This document shows positions 48,271 through 59,399 of a stretch of 64,000 nucleotides of DNA, one piece after another; the first letter of the stretch is position 1, and every line of letters starts with the position of its first letter. Below the pieces are notes generated by a model. It saw nothing but the letters and a program-made list of their open reading frames with translations. It was not told the DNA's origin and did no database searches. The stretch lies in assembly GCF_008728515.1 (NCBI RefSeq), contig NC_044989.1:75293754-75357753 (forward strand), written 5' to 3'. The DNA is from Papio anubis (Eukaryota > Chordata > Mammalia > Primates > Cercopithecidae). Both the position numbers and the translations under genes were made by a program.

Positions 48271-49497
48271 GTGTATAAATGTGTTTGTTATGTTTCTCCT
48301 GCAGACTGCTGGAGGCCTCCTGCAGGTGCTGTCTGCATGGCAGGGGGAACTCCCCTGTCTTCTCCTCCTTCTAGCAGGTGGAGGAGACCCCTGTGCTTTA
48401 GACCATAATCACCATGTGTGGGGTGATGGGGGTTTAGGTAGGTCGGTGACAAGGAAGGCCAGCATGGGCATATGGTAAAGATATGAGTTATGGCATCCCC
48501 TTCGCCCCTGAATCTCGAATCATTCTTCCTTTCTTTATTCCCCTGGCTTGGGTTGATTCTCCTCACTCCCTGCAATTTCCTTCTCTCTAATTTCACATCT
48601 TCTCGCTCTTCCCCATAGCTCATCTGCTTTAGCTGCGTGTGGTTCTCTTCCTTCCCTTTCCACATGCTGCCCCCACCCTCCTGCGAGTTTGGCAGTTTCC
48701 CACAGAGAGCATCAAGCTCTCTTGGGATGCATGTAGGCACTTTTCCATCTGATTATAGTGGTTTCTAGTTTTAACACACCCTAATTGAATCACACAGGTT
48801 CAATTAACTTCATCACATGTGCTACCCTTTGGCCTAGAACACAGGGCTGCAAGCCAGGCACAGAGCTCTAAATGAGTCCACTGGTGGAGAGTTCTTCGTC
48901 TCCTGGAGATCACAGCTGTCATGACCTTATATAGTAGGTACAGAATGACTTGCCTTTTGCATAAATGAGAGCTTTCTTTCATTGGTAAAATCTTCTAGCT
49001 ATCCCTTCGAAGATATACCAAGAGGAATAGCACTTCTTACCACCTCCACTGGCAGCCCCTGCCCTCACCTCTTCCAGGACTCTGCTCAGACTTCATCTGG
49101 AAAATGTGTGGACCTAATGTCTTTCTCCTAACTTTTCATTGGACTCCTCCTTGGTTTTATTCTGAAAACAGAAAGACAAACCTTTGAGATTACAGTTAAA
49201 CATGAGCAGGTTAAGAGCGCCCTTTAGGGACTCATCACTCTTGCTTGAAAGTATCTGATGACTTAAAAAAGACCTTAGAGACAAAGGCAATGGTTTCAAA
49301 CTTAAAAGAATAAGTGGAGCCCTTTCATTAAATGAAATCATATGTAGATTTTACTTCTGCATATTTTAGAGAAATGAGATGTTTGGCCATGTGGACACAT
49401 TGCTGAGTCACATGGTGCGCTGGTGGCAGAGGCTGTCAGTACCTTAGGTGAGAGGTGAGGAAAGTGAGGCCGAGAGAGTTTACATTCTTAATGTAGA
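48271..49497. other. Intronic stretch without recognised family
   Basis: No exon, repeat or RNA gene identified. A 150-codon minus-strand frame at 48288-48740 has no domain. Confidence 0.5.
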
Positions 49498-49535
49498 CAC
49501 TGGGAGCAGTGAAGGGGAACCTGGGCTTGAAGGTC
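49498..49535 (+). repeat. 38-bp perfect direct repeat, copy 1
   Basis: Begins CACTGGGAGCAGTGAAGG and ends GGGCTTGAAGGTC. The identical 38 bases occur at 52036-52073 while flanks differ. Confidence 0.95.
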
Positions 49536-49794
49536 TTGGCTTTGTCACCACTACCACCCCATGTCCTCTCACCCCAGCCAAACCATAGTACATTACAAAG
49601 GTTTTACAAATCTCAAAGAAACAAACTTCTGGAAAGCACCACCTGGACCAGCAGCTCATTACCATCTTAATCTTCATTAAAATCTTCATCAAAATCATCA
49701 TCATCACCATTCAACTAATTGCCTGTATTTCATTGTTTTGTCAATAAGGAGAATGTTAGGACTTATCACATACATTTTCTAAAACAAGTATACT

Positions 49795-49985
49795 CCCCAC
49801 TTCCTTCAAGTCTGCTCAAAGGTCACTTCTCAATGACATGATCATCCTGCTAGGGTGTGCAGTTCTGTGCTGTGCCCTCCCCTGAATGTCCATTCTCCTA
49901 ACCTGCTCTGCTTTTTCTTTTCTATCCATAGCACTTTTCACTTTCTAACATATGACATAATTTACTTTGTAAACCAAAAATAAAA
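49795..49985 (+). repeat. L2 LINE 3' fragment
   Basis: 'tgctcaaaggtcacttctcaa', 'tctatccatagcacttttca', 'acatatgacataatttactt'. Confidence 0.7.
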
Positions 49986-49994
49986 TTCTAAGGG

Positions 49995-50650
49995 CCCCCA
50001 ACCATCTAAACAGACTTCTTCCTCGGCCAGGGCTCTTAAAATTTAATCTGAAAGACTGGTTCAGGCCATGAAGGGAAGTGGAGTCGAATAGGCCTCATCG
50101 TACCTCTATGGGGCAATAACATTAACACGGACTTTAAACATTTCACAGCCTCTTCTCTCTGAAGCCTGCTAGCTAAAAGCTTCACCTGCATGACAAAACT
50201 TTGGTCTCCACAACCTCTTATTGCACCAAACAATCCTCTCTATTGATCCAAAGTCTTTAGACAAACTCAACCAATTGTCATCCAAAAAATGTTCAAATTT
50301 ACCTACAGCCTGGAAACTGTAGGTAAGAAATTAAGTTCAAGTTTCTCACATAATAAGCAACAAATGTCAGCTAGTAGTTGTTATCCCATCCCAAATCACC
50401 ACTCTCTTAATCTCTATGCTATCTTAAACCTTTTGAGAATTAGGACAAAAATTTCCCAAGGAAGAGTGGTGATCATTCCCCATCAGACCCACGCTGTCAC
50501 CAAGAATGTATCCTTCATGATCCCAAAGTCATCCTCTCTGAAGAGTAGAATGTGTGGTCCAGGTTCAGAAGTGTTCCCGAGTAACTTGTGCTTATAACTC
50601 AGGACACTTCTGAACTTGGACTATACAGGTCTCCCTGCTTCTGTTATCTC
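49995..50650. repeat. LTR-like region (family unassigned) with inverted repeats
   Basis: 'ccagggctcttaaaatttaa', 'gactggttcaggccatgaag', 'agcttcacctgcatgacaaa' read like an endogenous-retrovirus-type LTR or internal remnant, but I cannot assign it. Contains CCTACAG-8nt-CTGTAGG at 50302-50323 and a larger hairpin at 50558-50620. Confidence 0.35.
50558..50620. repeat. Imperfect 20-bp inverted repeat (hairpin)
   Basis: Arms at 50558-50577 and about 50601-50620 pair at 17 of 20 positions around a loop of about 23 bases. The core is CAGAAGTG against CACTTCTG. Confidence 0.8.
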
Positions 50651-50927
50651 TCAGACTGGTCTGTTCTTGTAGTCACATTGTGGAAATGGGGCCACCTAGC
50701 TAGCTTCCAGCACTTCTCACCTTATCTGAAAAGGCAGCCACTCTCTGTCCATTAGCATTCTACTCTTCCTTCAAGTTCCAATCAATATATAACCTTCATT
50801 CTTGGCTCTGGTTTGCATCAATTCTGCTTCCTCCTGATTGCTCATGGAGTAAATTTTTTATCTCATACATTTTAGTGCTTGACAGAACTTCTTCCTGTAG
50901 TCCTCAATTTCTTATGTGCTCAGAGGT

Positions 50928-50949
50928 AAAAAAAAAAAAAAAAAAAAAA
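50928..50949 (+). repeat. A22 homopolymer
   Basis: 22 uninterrupted A with no adjacent Alu. Confidence 0.95.
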
Positions 50950-50974
50950 TCTCCCCTGAATTTCCACTCCTAAA

Positions 50975-51110
50975 TCTACCATAACTCATGGTGAACTTGG
51001 GAAGTTACTCAACCACTCTGGATCTCATTCTCTCCATTTTATAGATAAGGAGTTGAACTGGATGATGCTCAAGCCCTCCTCAGATTTCACATTCTAGGAG
51101 ATTATAGGCA
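50975..51110 (+). repeat. MIR SINE fragment
   Basis: 'gaacttgggaagttactcaac', 'ctctggatctcattctctcc', 'ttatagataaggagttgaac'. Confidence 0.65.
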
Positions 51111-51159
51111 GTTTAACAGCATGGTTCACGACCAATAATAACATGACAGTTCTCATTCA

Positions 51160-51355
51160 CAAGGGCCTGGTAGACCCTTCAACTGTGTCAGTTCCAATCT
51201 TTTCCATAATCCTATAAGGGAGGTACTGTAATACCCATTTTAAAGATGAGAAAAACTAACGTTCATAACTGTTAAAAAACCCAGCGTGCTCAAGTGAGTC
51301 TGTTAGTGCAATAGGGCTGGGATTCTACCCTGAGTCACAGCCTGTGTTCCTTTCT
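51160..51355 (-). repeat. MIR SINE fragment
   Basis: 'ccataatcctataagggagg', 'tactgtaatacccattttaa', 'agatgagaaaaactaacg', 'gggctgggattctaccctga'. Opposite orientation to the MIR just before it. Confidence 0.7.
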
Positions 51356-51826
51356 GCTTTCTGATCTGTCCTGTGTCTTCTACTTTTTCATATCACTCTT
51401 AGCCATGACTGACAGGCCCAGGCACAACAAATAATCTGACGTGAACTCTAGAAGTGGGTTCCAAAACTTAAGAAGAGGGATTCACTCACATTCTCTTGCT
51501 TGGCTCTGTGACTTATCTGCTGCGTGGGCTGCGCCATGCACTCTTAGGGCTCCTTGATGCTGGAAGTTGGGCAGAAGGCAGCCCACATGGGGAGGAAGCA
51601 GTTCTTCCACTCACTAATGTATGGCTGTGAACATGTTATGTAAGTTCTGTAAGCCTCAGTTTACAAACTATCTTCATCTATTAAATAAGGACAATGACAT
51701 CTATCTCCAAAGATTGTGAGGGGAATTTTATATGAGGAAACGAACATAACATCTGTGGGGGTGTTTGTTTTTGTTTCAAACTAGTCTGAATGCAGAACTC
51801 AGCATACTTTTCAATTCTCTCAAAAG

Positions 51827-51851
51827 CACACACACACACACACACACACAC
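51827..51851 (+). repeat. (CA)n microsatellite
   Basis: 25 uninterrupted bases of CA. Confidence 0.95.
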
Positions 51852-52035
51852 TAGTGAGCAGCAGAGGGTGATGATCTTGTAGGGTGACAGAAGAGAAGGT
51901 TTATATCACATACACCGTAGCAAACAACTTAATATTCACATTCTGGGTTGCCTTTCCTCACATGGAGCTAAGCCTACCTCCCATCCCTCCCCCAATTTTA
52001 GAAATCTCCCGGCTTAATTATGCAGAATGCAATAC

Positions 52036-52073
52036 CACTGGGAGCAGTGAAGGGGAACCTGGGCTTGAAGGTC
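52036..52073 (+). repeat. 38-bp perfect direct repeat, copy 2
   Basis: Identical to 49498-49535, same orientation, about 2.5 kb away. Here followed by CCACCACCAG instead of TTGGCTTTGT. Confidence 0.95.
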
Positions 52074-53689
52074 CCACCACCAGCTTTAATTTCCAAACTC
52101 GTGACCCTTATGTATTGACCTCATGTATTGTGGTGCTCAGAAAACCAAGTCCCTGCCAGTAGGACTTACTTTCTTTGGTCAGTCATTGGGGTTACAAAAA
52201 ATAAAGATTTTTTTTCCTTATATATTATCATCATCAGTTTCGTCAACAAAAACTTTACTTGGTAACTTAGAAGAATGATTCAGAAAGATGCTAGAAAATG
52301 GGAAATGGGGGCATTGTAGTACAATTTTCAAAAGATTTATAGATGGATCAAGAAAATCCAGCACTGGATAAAGTAGCTCTGGAATGAGCCTCCTATGGTC
52401 AGAATAATTGAACCAACTATATACAGCCACCAAAGCTCAACTGTCACTCTACACTGGTTGAGTGTAGAGTGGAGACCCAGAGCCCCACTGAATTCTCACA
52501 GCTAATCCATCTGTGAAAGCTCCTGGGGGAGGGGTAAGGCAGCCTCCAAAGACCACTTGGAATTGCCTCACCCAGAACATCAGACCCCTACTTTCTGGGC
52601 AGATACATGGGATCCTCTATAATCTGGTTCATGAGACCAATCTCACTGATCACCATTCAGTGGGAGTTGCAAAGTTATGGAGAAATGGAATTAAAGTTAT
52701 CAAAATAAGTAAACTTCTGATCAAGAGTTTTCAACTACTTATCTACAGGAAAAGTTATTTTATGTGTGGTAAACTAAGTTCATTTACAATGTCTTAGTGA
52801 GTTATTAATCATCCACCAATGGGAGGCAGGCAACAGGAGAAACAGGCTGTGTATCTGCGAGTGAGACCCCTTAAGAGTGCAAAGGAGAAGGGGACAGGAC
52901 AGAAGGTGACAATATGTTGCAGTTTCATTATTACAATTTGCGACAGTCTAGACATGTTTAATCCTCATTTTCTTTTTCACAAATCAATTCTCCTATATGA
53001 CTTTCCACAGAGCAGAAAAAGACTATACCTGAACGCTAAAGATTTAAATTTTCCATCTTTGCATAGCATCTATGCAGCAAAAGTTTCACAGATCTCAGGA
53101 ATTAGAGGCTGGGCAATGAAAGGAAGCAGAAGGCTTGTCAGTGACAGCTGTAAGCCTTGCTCTCTTAGCTAGATTTTCTCCATCAGTGAACTTGGAGCAG
53201 AATGAGTCTGATCTTCTGTTAGTACCCCCTGTGGAATTCTCAACAAACTTCAGGCTGCACTGGTTATAGACATTAATAAAGTGCTATGGGTGGGCATTGA
53301 GGACAAAGGCTTTAACATCTGTGAAGTAGACAGGAGTCTGCAGCCCCTGAGCCCGCCCATCTGTGTAGACTGCAGGAGCTCCCTGCTTCGTATTTGGTTG
53401 GGTGCTGTTCTAAGTCTTTGTGGGGTTATGACTAGCACATTCTGTTTGATTTGTAACACCCCAGCAACCAACCATATAGGCTGTTTGGCAGAGAGTGATT
53501 TATAAATAAGAATAATATGTATTATTCTTATTAAACATTAGAATAAATGCTGTTAGGCATTTTAATTGGAAAAGTTTCATGGCTATCCCCTTTGATAATT
53601 GGATTTACCTGTGGGATAATGAGACAAAGCTAAGTGCTTTTGCCTTAGAATCCTGGGGCATTAGACGTGATCTCATTCAAGAGGCTCTC
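52074..53689. other. Unique intronic stretch
   Basis: No exon or repeat family recognised; open frames up to 117 codons have no domain. Confidence 0.5.
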
Positions 53690-53805
53690 TCTTTCTACAG
53701 ATGAGGAAACAGGCCCACAGAGAAGCAGAGATGTACTCAGGTCACTCAGCCTGTTAGAGGCAAAACTAGGACTAGAGACCGAGTCTCCAAACTCTGAACA
53801 GTTTA
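53690..53805 (-). repeat. MIR SINE fragment
   Basis: 'ctacagatgaggaaacaggc', 'caggtcactcagcctgttag', 'ggcaaaactaggactagaga'. Confidence 0.75.
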
Positions 53806-54356
53806 GTGCTTCCACCTGATGTTTTCATGCTCCCACCTCATGTTTTCATGGTTTTATTTAAGATATTCTGTCCCATGTGCAGATGGCACCACATGCAAAT
53901 AGCTCCTTAAAACATATTTGTGAGTGGATGATGACAATGCTGTTGGTGCTGATTTAATTATAGGATGACGTGGGGAAAAAACTTCTACAGTTTTCTAAAT
54001 GCAAGGGATAAAGTTGAATAAACAAGAGAGTTAAGGCATTGTTCCAGGTTCAGATTAAGTGTTCCATATACACTCTTTGAATTAAAATAAAGAGAAGTAG
54101 GCTATGGAATTTAGTCAAGTAAAATATTAAGAAAACAGAACCAAAGCTTCATTTCCTTGATTTTTCCACAAGCCATGAAATTGTCCATCACTAGGAGGGG
54201 TGTTCACTGCAGTCCAGGGACCTCATGGTCTTTGAAGTCTCCTTGCATGGTAGCTGGCCTCTTAAAGCTAACAATATTTACAGAATGTCAAGTCTACATA
54301 GTCTGTGATTCCCAAACCCTTCTGTAGTGAGGGTTCTCCAAGATAGTGAGTTGTAG

Positions 54357-54545
54357 TCCTTGTGGTGATAATGGCAGTGGTTGCATTGGTGGTAGTGATG
54401 GTGGTAGTGGTGGAGGTGGACATGATGGTGGTGGTGATGATGATGGTGGTGACGGAGGTGGAGGTGGTGGAGGTGAGGAAGTGGTGGAAATGGTGGTAGT
54501 GATGGTGGTGGTAGCAGTGAAGGTGGAGGCAGTGGTAGTGATGAA
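54357..54545 (+). repeat. GGT/GAT triplet array (minisatellite-like)
   Basis: About 190 bases built almost only from GGT, GAT, GGA and GTA triplets with no single fixed period. All open frames through it translate to low-complexity Gly/Asp/Val or His/Thr/Pro runs and are not genes. Confidence 0.95.
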
Positions 54546-56314
54546 GGATGTGCCATCTGCATTCAGCATTCAAGGATGGGCAAGAATTTCAATATGCAGA
54601 GTTTGTGGGAATGGAAATTCCAAGCTGAGGAAGCAGCTTAGGTAGGGTAAGTTTCTTAGACTGGCTGGAATGCGGGGTGACTGGCATGTCATAAGAATGT
54701 GAAAGATAATTTCAGATAGGTGCATTGGGGCCACCTGGTGAAAACTTGGATGCTAGCACAGGAATTCTGAACACACTTTTTTTTTTTTTTTTTTCCCCCA
54801 AGATGGCAAAGAGAACAGCTAGAATGTGATTGGAATCATTCAAATGAGCAATGATAAGGAATTCACTCACAGCAGTAGCCTTTAGGATAGAGAAGTTAGA
54901 GTAGGTATGAGAGTCCTCTGAGGATCAACAGAACTTGACCACTGACTGGGAGTGAGGATGGAGTGAGAGTCATGCTCTGTGTAATAAGCGATCCTCTCCA
55001 TGAGGGCAAAGGTGGGGAATTGTGTCCCTTGGCTCTTCCATAAGATCTCTTCCTGTGTCTAGTACATGGTAAGCTTTCTGAAAATGTCTGGTGTCTGTTT
55101 AACTGTTTTGAGTAACCCTGGCTGAGGAACTGGATATGTGGCTGGATTTCACCCTTTTCTTGTCCCTTCACTCCTGGGAGGTGCACACTCGGGTAGTGGG
55201 CAATAATCTGGGTACATGACCACTCTCATGGCTGTAACCTAAGTTCATAGTAAGGCTTCTGTACTGACCAGAGATGCCAGCATTGCATACCGCTTTCTTT
55301 CCCACAGCCCATGGAGGAGGGAACCTACTGAAGGGTAAGGAGTCTGACAACCTCACAGAAAGAGGTTGACCAAATCCTGAGAAGAATAGGATTGGATCAG
55401 CAGGGAGAGTGGGTGTTTGAGAGGGAAGAAAGCAGGGCTGAGGCTTAAGCACTGGCATGAATGGACTGGGGTTTTACGGATTGCTTGGATGTTGGATGGA
55501 CTACTTTTGTTTGGATGGACTACTGTTGGATGGACTCATTCTGGTCAAGCAGGGAAATGCCTTGAATGTTTGGAAGTAAGAAGCTGGAGCTTCCCTCAGG
55601 ACAGGGGGCACACGGGTCAGGAGTTGTGCTGCCCTGAGCCTCCCGGAAGCCCTCGTGAGATAACTCATTGTAGTTAGTTAGTGACTCTGCAGCAAATGGG
55701 GTATGAGCAGAAGTGACATGCTTCAAGCCCAAGTCCTCTTAGGATGCTCATCAGCCCATCTCCCTTCTGTGAGCGCCCTTCCTACATTGCTTGGTGAGGC
55801 TACAGCTGCAGATGGTAGACACCTCCATACTAAATTTCTGACTGTGAGGAGAAGATTCTGCTGTAGCTGGTGGATTTAAACTGTAGTGAAGCAAAATTGT
55901 GCTGTAATAAGGATCTGGGGTTTTGGATTATTTTGTTAGAGCAACTATCTTGACAGCCTCTAAGGCTTAGTGTCAAGGTGAGAAATAGTGGAGGCAGTGA
56001 GGGGACAACTTTGTACAAGAGAGGACATGTACAAAGCCAAGTCCTCTTCATCTGTGAAGCAATCAGATTGTGCAGTGCTCTTCTGGGCACTGGGGAGAGA
56101 GGTTGATTGTAAAACTCATGAAATCCCTCTCCTTTCCTCTGGGCACCAGTCTTTGTCCTGCGCTGCTCTTTGAACACTGTGGAGTGGTTGGGTTGACATG
56201 TTTGAAAAGAAGGGCTGTACTCTAGCTGAAGCAGGGCCTCTCTGCTCTCTGTAACCATCAACCAGTCCCAGTGGCGGCTGCTCAATATTCCTCATGCAAC
56301 TCAGAGTCCAGTTT
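54546..56314. other. Intronic stretch, mostly unique
   Basis: Contains a T-tract near 54777-54794 and a small tandem array at 55487-55540; otherwise nothing recognised. A 151-codon minus frame at 55830-56285 has no domain. Confidence 0.5.
55487..55540 (+). repeat. Three-unit tandem repeat, 14-18 bp period
   Basis: Three successive units containing TTGGATGGACTAC or a close variant. Confidence 0.85.
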
Positions 56315-56545
56315 GAAAATGCCCAGGTAGTAGGAAAGGGTGCCAGATTTGGATCTGGAAGATCTGGATTTAAATCCTGGCATCACCAGTTGTATGATGG
56401 ATAAATTTAATTGTGTGAATTGGGGTAAATTTCTTGATCACTTTGGGTTATATTCTTAATATAAGATTGGATATGATAATGGCACTTTACACTGTACAGG
56501 GCTATTGTGCAAATGGAGATAAAATATATAAATGATGTTTTGGTA
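56315..56545 (+). repeat. MIR SINE
   Basis: 'gatctggaagatctggattt', 'aaatcctggcatcaccagtt', 'ttgggttatattcttaatat', 'gggctattgtgcaaatggag'. Confidence 0.7.
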
Positions 56546-58154
56546 CGTATCTGGGTTTTGTTTGTTATCATGAGTGCATAGCTGCAAAACTGGTTCAGTC
56601 GGGGGCTCACAACACCTTCTCACGTTGTCTATGATGTACATTCCAGAACCTTCTCACTTCTTTCTGTTAGTGACCTTGCCTCCCACTTCACTGAGAATAT
56701 CGAGAGCTTCCAACATAGGTATCTCAACTTCTCTCTTTACCTCTTCACATCCACTCATTCTTCTCTCTTGCTTCAGTGGAAGATGAGATCCTCCTCAGAC
56801 CTAAGGCCAAATCCTCCATGTGGGCTCACATCCCATTCTATTACACCTCCTTCAGGACTTTGCTCCACCAATCAACCCCTATCTCTCTTGTATCTGCCAG
56901 TACTTCCATCATCTCAGTCAGATAATGTGTGGAAGTCTCTTGTATTCTGGAAAATGACATTACTTTAGCATGTTGCCTCATAAAGTTAAGTGTTATTTTT
57001 CTCTCCTTCTCTTTACCACATACACTTCTGAAAGAATAGTTCAGGTTCCCCACTTCCATGTGCATTTGGTGGGAAGAATAGAAGTAGGTGCCTTCTGACC
57101 ACAATTAAACAGTCAATTAATTTTTCATGGGAGTGATAAATGTGGACAAATAAAGATAGGGAAGTTTTTTTTTTTTCAGTCTTTTGTTCTGAGTAGGTAC
57201 ACAGTACTTAAAAAATATTCTACAATGAAGGAACTAGGTGAAATAACTCACTAACATTTCTTTTATCCTTTCCCACTCCGGGTTTTCAACAACACCATTG
57301 CTTCATTACTTTTTTTCTTCCTACTGTAGGTGGTGAAACTATTTCTGTTCTGTGAAGTACATAAGTATTTGGAGACTTGACCTAAACATCCTCTTACCTA
57401 TTAAATGGCACATTCCGGATTAGAGCAAACCTGGATCTTTTTAAATAAATGGCAAAATCACGGAACTCAACACGTTAAAAGCAATGACAGTGACAGATCA
57501 TCAAAGATGAGTCAGGACTGTGGGAGGCTAAGCCAGTCTTAGGCACCCTTCCTATTCCCAGTCTTGGGGTGAGCATCTGACCACTGTCCATGCCCAGGGT
57601 CACTCAAACTTGAGGCAGCTATTATTTACTCTTTAAATTCAAGAGATATTTTGTTTTTTTCTCTTGCTCAGCTGAAATGTGAACAAGTGATTTCTCTTCT
57701 CCCTAGGAATCCTCATTAAGGTAAGGACAAATGGAGCATTTGGTCTCTCCAATCCTTGCCTGTTCCTGGTGCTAGTACATGGCCAGTGGTATGCTGGTAA
57801 CACTTGGCTCTCTGAAAAGAAAAATGCTCCAGTTTGTAGCATTCTGTGGTGTCAATACTTCTGCTACAGCTAATTACAATTTCAAAACACAATGTGATGT
57901 CACTGAATATGGAGTTGGGAAGAGATGTGCACAGTTGGCTTTTGCCAGCTGGCTCTGGCACACTGCTGAATATGCCACACATTCTGTTAAAAATAATACA
58001 CATACCATAGAAAATCTGAAGATCATAGAAATGCAGGGCAGATGCAGAGAGAAAAAAAGTACTGGGAGACAGATTCATTCTCCAAAAAGACTTAATAATT
58101 TGATATATTCCATTCTCAAGAAAGAAAGGCAATTCTATGCATAGATTGCTTTTA
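56546..58154. other. Intronic stretch without recognised family
   Basis: No exon or RNA gene. Open frames up to 138 codons (57716-58132 minus) show no domain; L2-like scraps around 56690-57110 are possible. Confidence 0.45.
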
Positions 58155-58350
58155 GTGCCTAGTTTTTACATCGTCATTACCATACTGCAGTTCTGTTTTC
58201 TTATTTTACCCAAACATAACATGAGCATTTTCTCATGTTATCACAAATTTGTCCTAAACATTTTCATTTTATAATATAGAATATCGTAATGCATCATCAA
58301 ACCAGACCATATCATGGCATGTTGGGTTTGTCTCTAATTTTTCATAGAAA
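58155..58350 (-). repeat. L1M(E)-like fragment
   Basis: 'gagcattttctcatgttatc', 'aaacattttcattttataat' and 'ggtttgtctctaatttttca' follow the antisense L1ME 3' order. Confidence 0.5.
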
Positions 58351-58599
58351 ATGATCTTGTTTACCTTAAAATTCATCCTCAAATATCCCAGAAATATTTT
58401 TGGAGATGCCTAAGGGAGCAGATAGTTGTCTGATGAGAAAGATGAAGAGAGACCTCTGGGAATAGCTGCCTCAATATTGGCCAATCCTTGAGGACCACAA
58501 AGACTTGAAGTGAGTGACTCTCATCTGGTAAGAGACTTCCAGCCTTCAGTCCCTGAAACCCACATCCCTACCAGCCTTGCTCACCACCACTAGGAGCAC

Positions 58600-59160
58600 C
58601 TAGAAGGGCACACAGAAGGGACGCGGGGATGGATGAGGCATCCTAAGAGGACTTGGCAGTGTGGCACCATGCGTCCCAGAAATTTGCCAGGTAAAAGCAG
58701 CAATGAGGGGCACCGGTCGCGAGGAGGCTTCCTGGATATCAGGCGAGTGCCTATCTCGGCCCAGAAGCCTGATAATGCAGGGGGCTGAAGCTTCTTTACT
58801 GGCATTCAAGGCCGCTTTTTCCTCCTTTGACCTGAATGAATTACATCCAGCAATTTTCGCCAGGCGATGCATTCATGCCGGTGGCAGAGCCTCGGTACAA
58901 CAACCCTCTCGAGCACCCACTCCCTCCCTGCTGGTCAATCATTGCTTTCGAGAGATTTGAATCAATATCACCCTTCTTTCTTGAGGGTTTGTCCAGGAAC
59001 TCACATACCGCTGGTGGTTCACTAATGGAACGGCGGGAGCAGTATACGATGGCATCTCTGGTCCATTACCTGAAGCATGCATGAAGACAGGTTACAGCCT
59101 TTAATGAAATTCGGACGGCGCAGATTATTGCCCTCATGTCGCAGGTTAGTTTCAAGATTA
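58600..59160. promoter_or_regulatory. Candidate conserved non-coding element / enhancer
   Basis: Non-repetitive block that keeps many CpGs in ordinary intronic surroundings (for example GCACCGGTCGCGAGG, ACGGCGGG, TTCGGACGGCGC). It also carries homeodomain-like and PBX-like words: GAATGAATTAC, GGTCAATCATTG, TTTAATGAAATTC. No splice-compatible receptor exon or known protein is encoded. Enhancer function is inference. Confidence 0.4.
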
Positions 59161-59399
59161 GTTCTCATCCGGCTGGGTTGGTCCATTAGCTAACCCAGTC
59201 TCCCACTTTCCTCTCAAACTCTCCTGCTCTGCCTTTGGGCTCTCCACCGCCAATGGCAGGCAAACCCCTGTCAATACTTGAAGTTTTAGGAATGTTCTTT
59301 TTAATTCTAGCCTTAATAGAACTCTGGCTGCTTCCTGAGAATATGTGTTCTCTGTTGTTCCTGCAAATTAAGGCTTTTTTTTTTTTTTCTTTTCTTGCT

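Noticed and set aside
48288..48740. 150-codon minus-strand frame (also 44208-44654 and 55830-56285)
   Set aside because: No domain, no splice or promoter context; expected by chance in 64 kb.
54268..54645. His-, Thr- and Gly-rich open frames on both strands
   Set aside because: Low-complexity translations of the GGT/GAT array.
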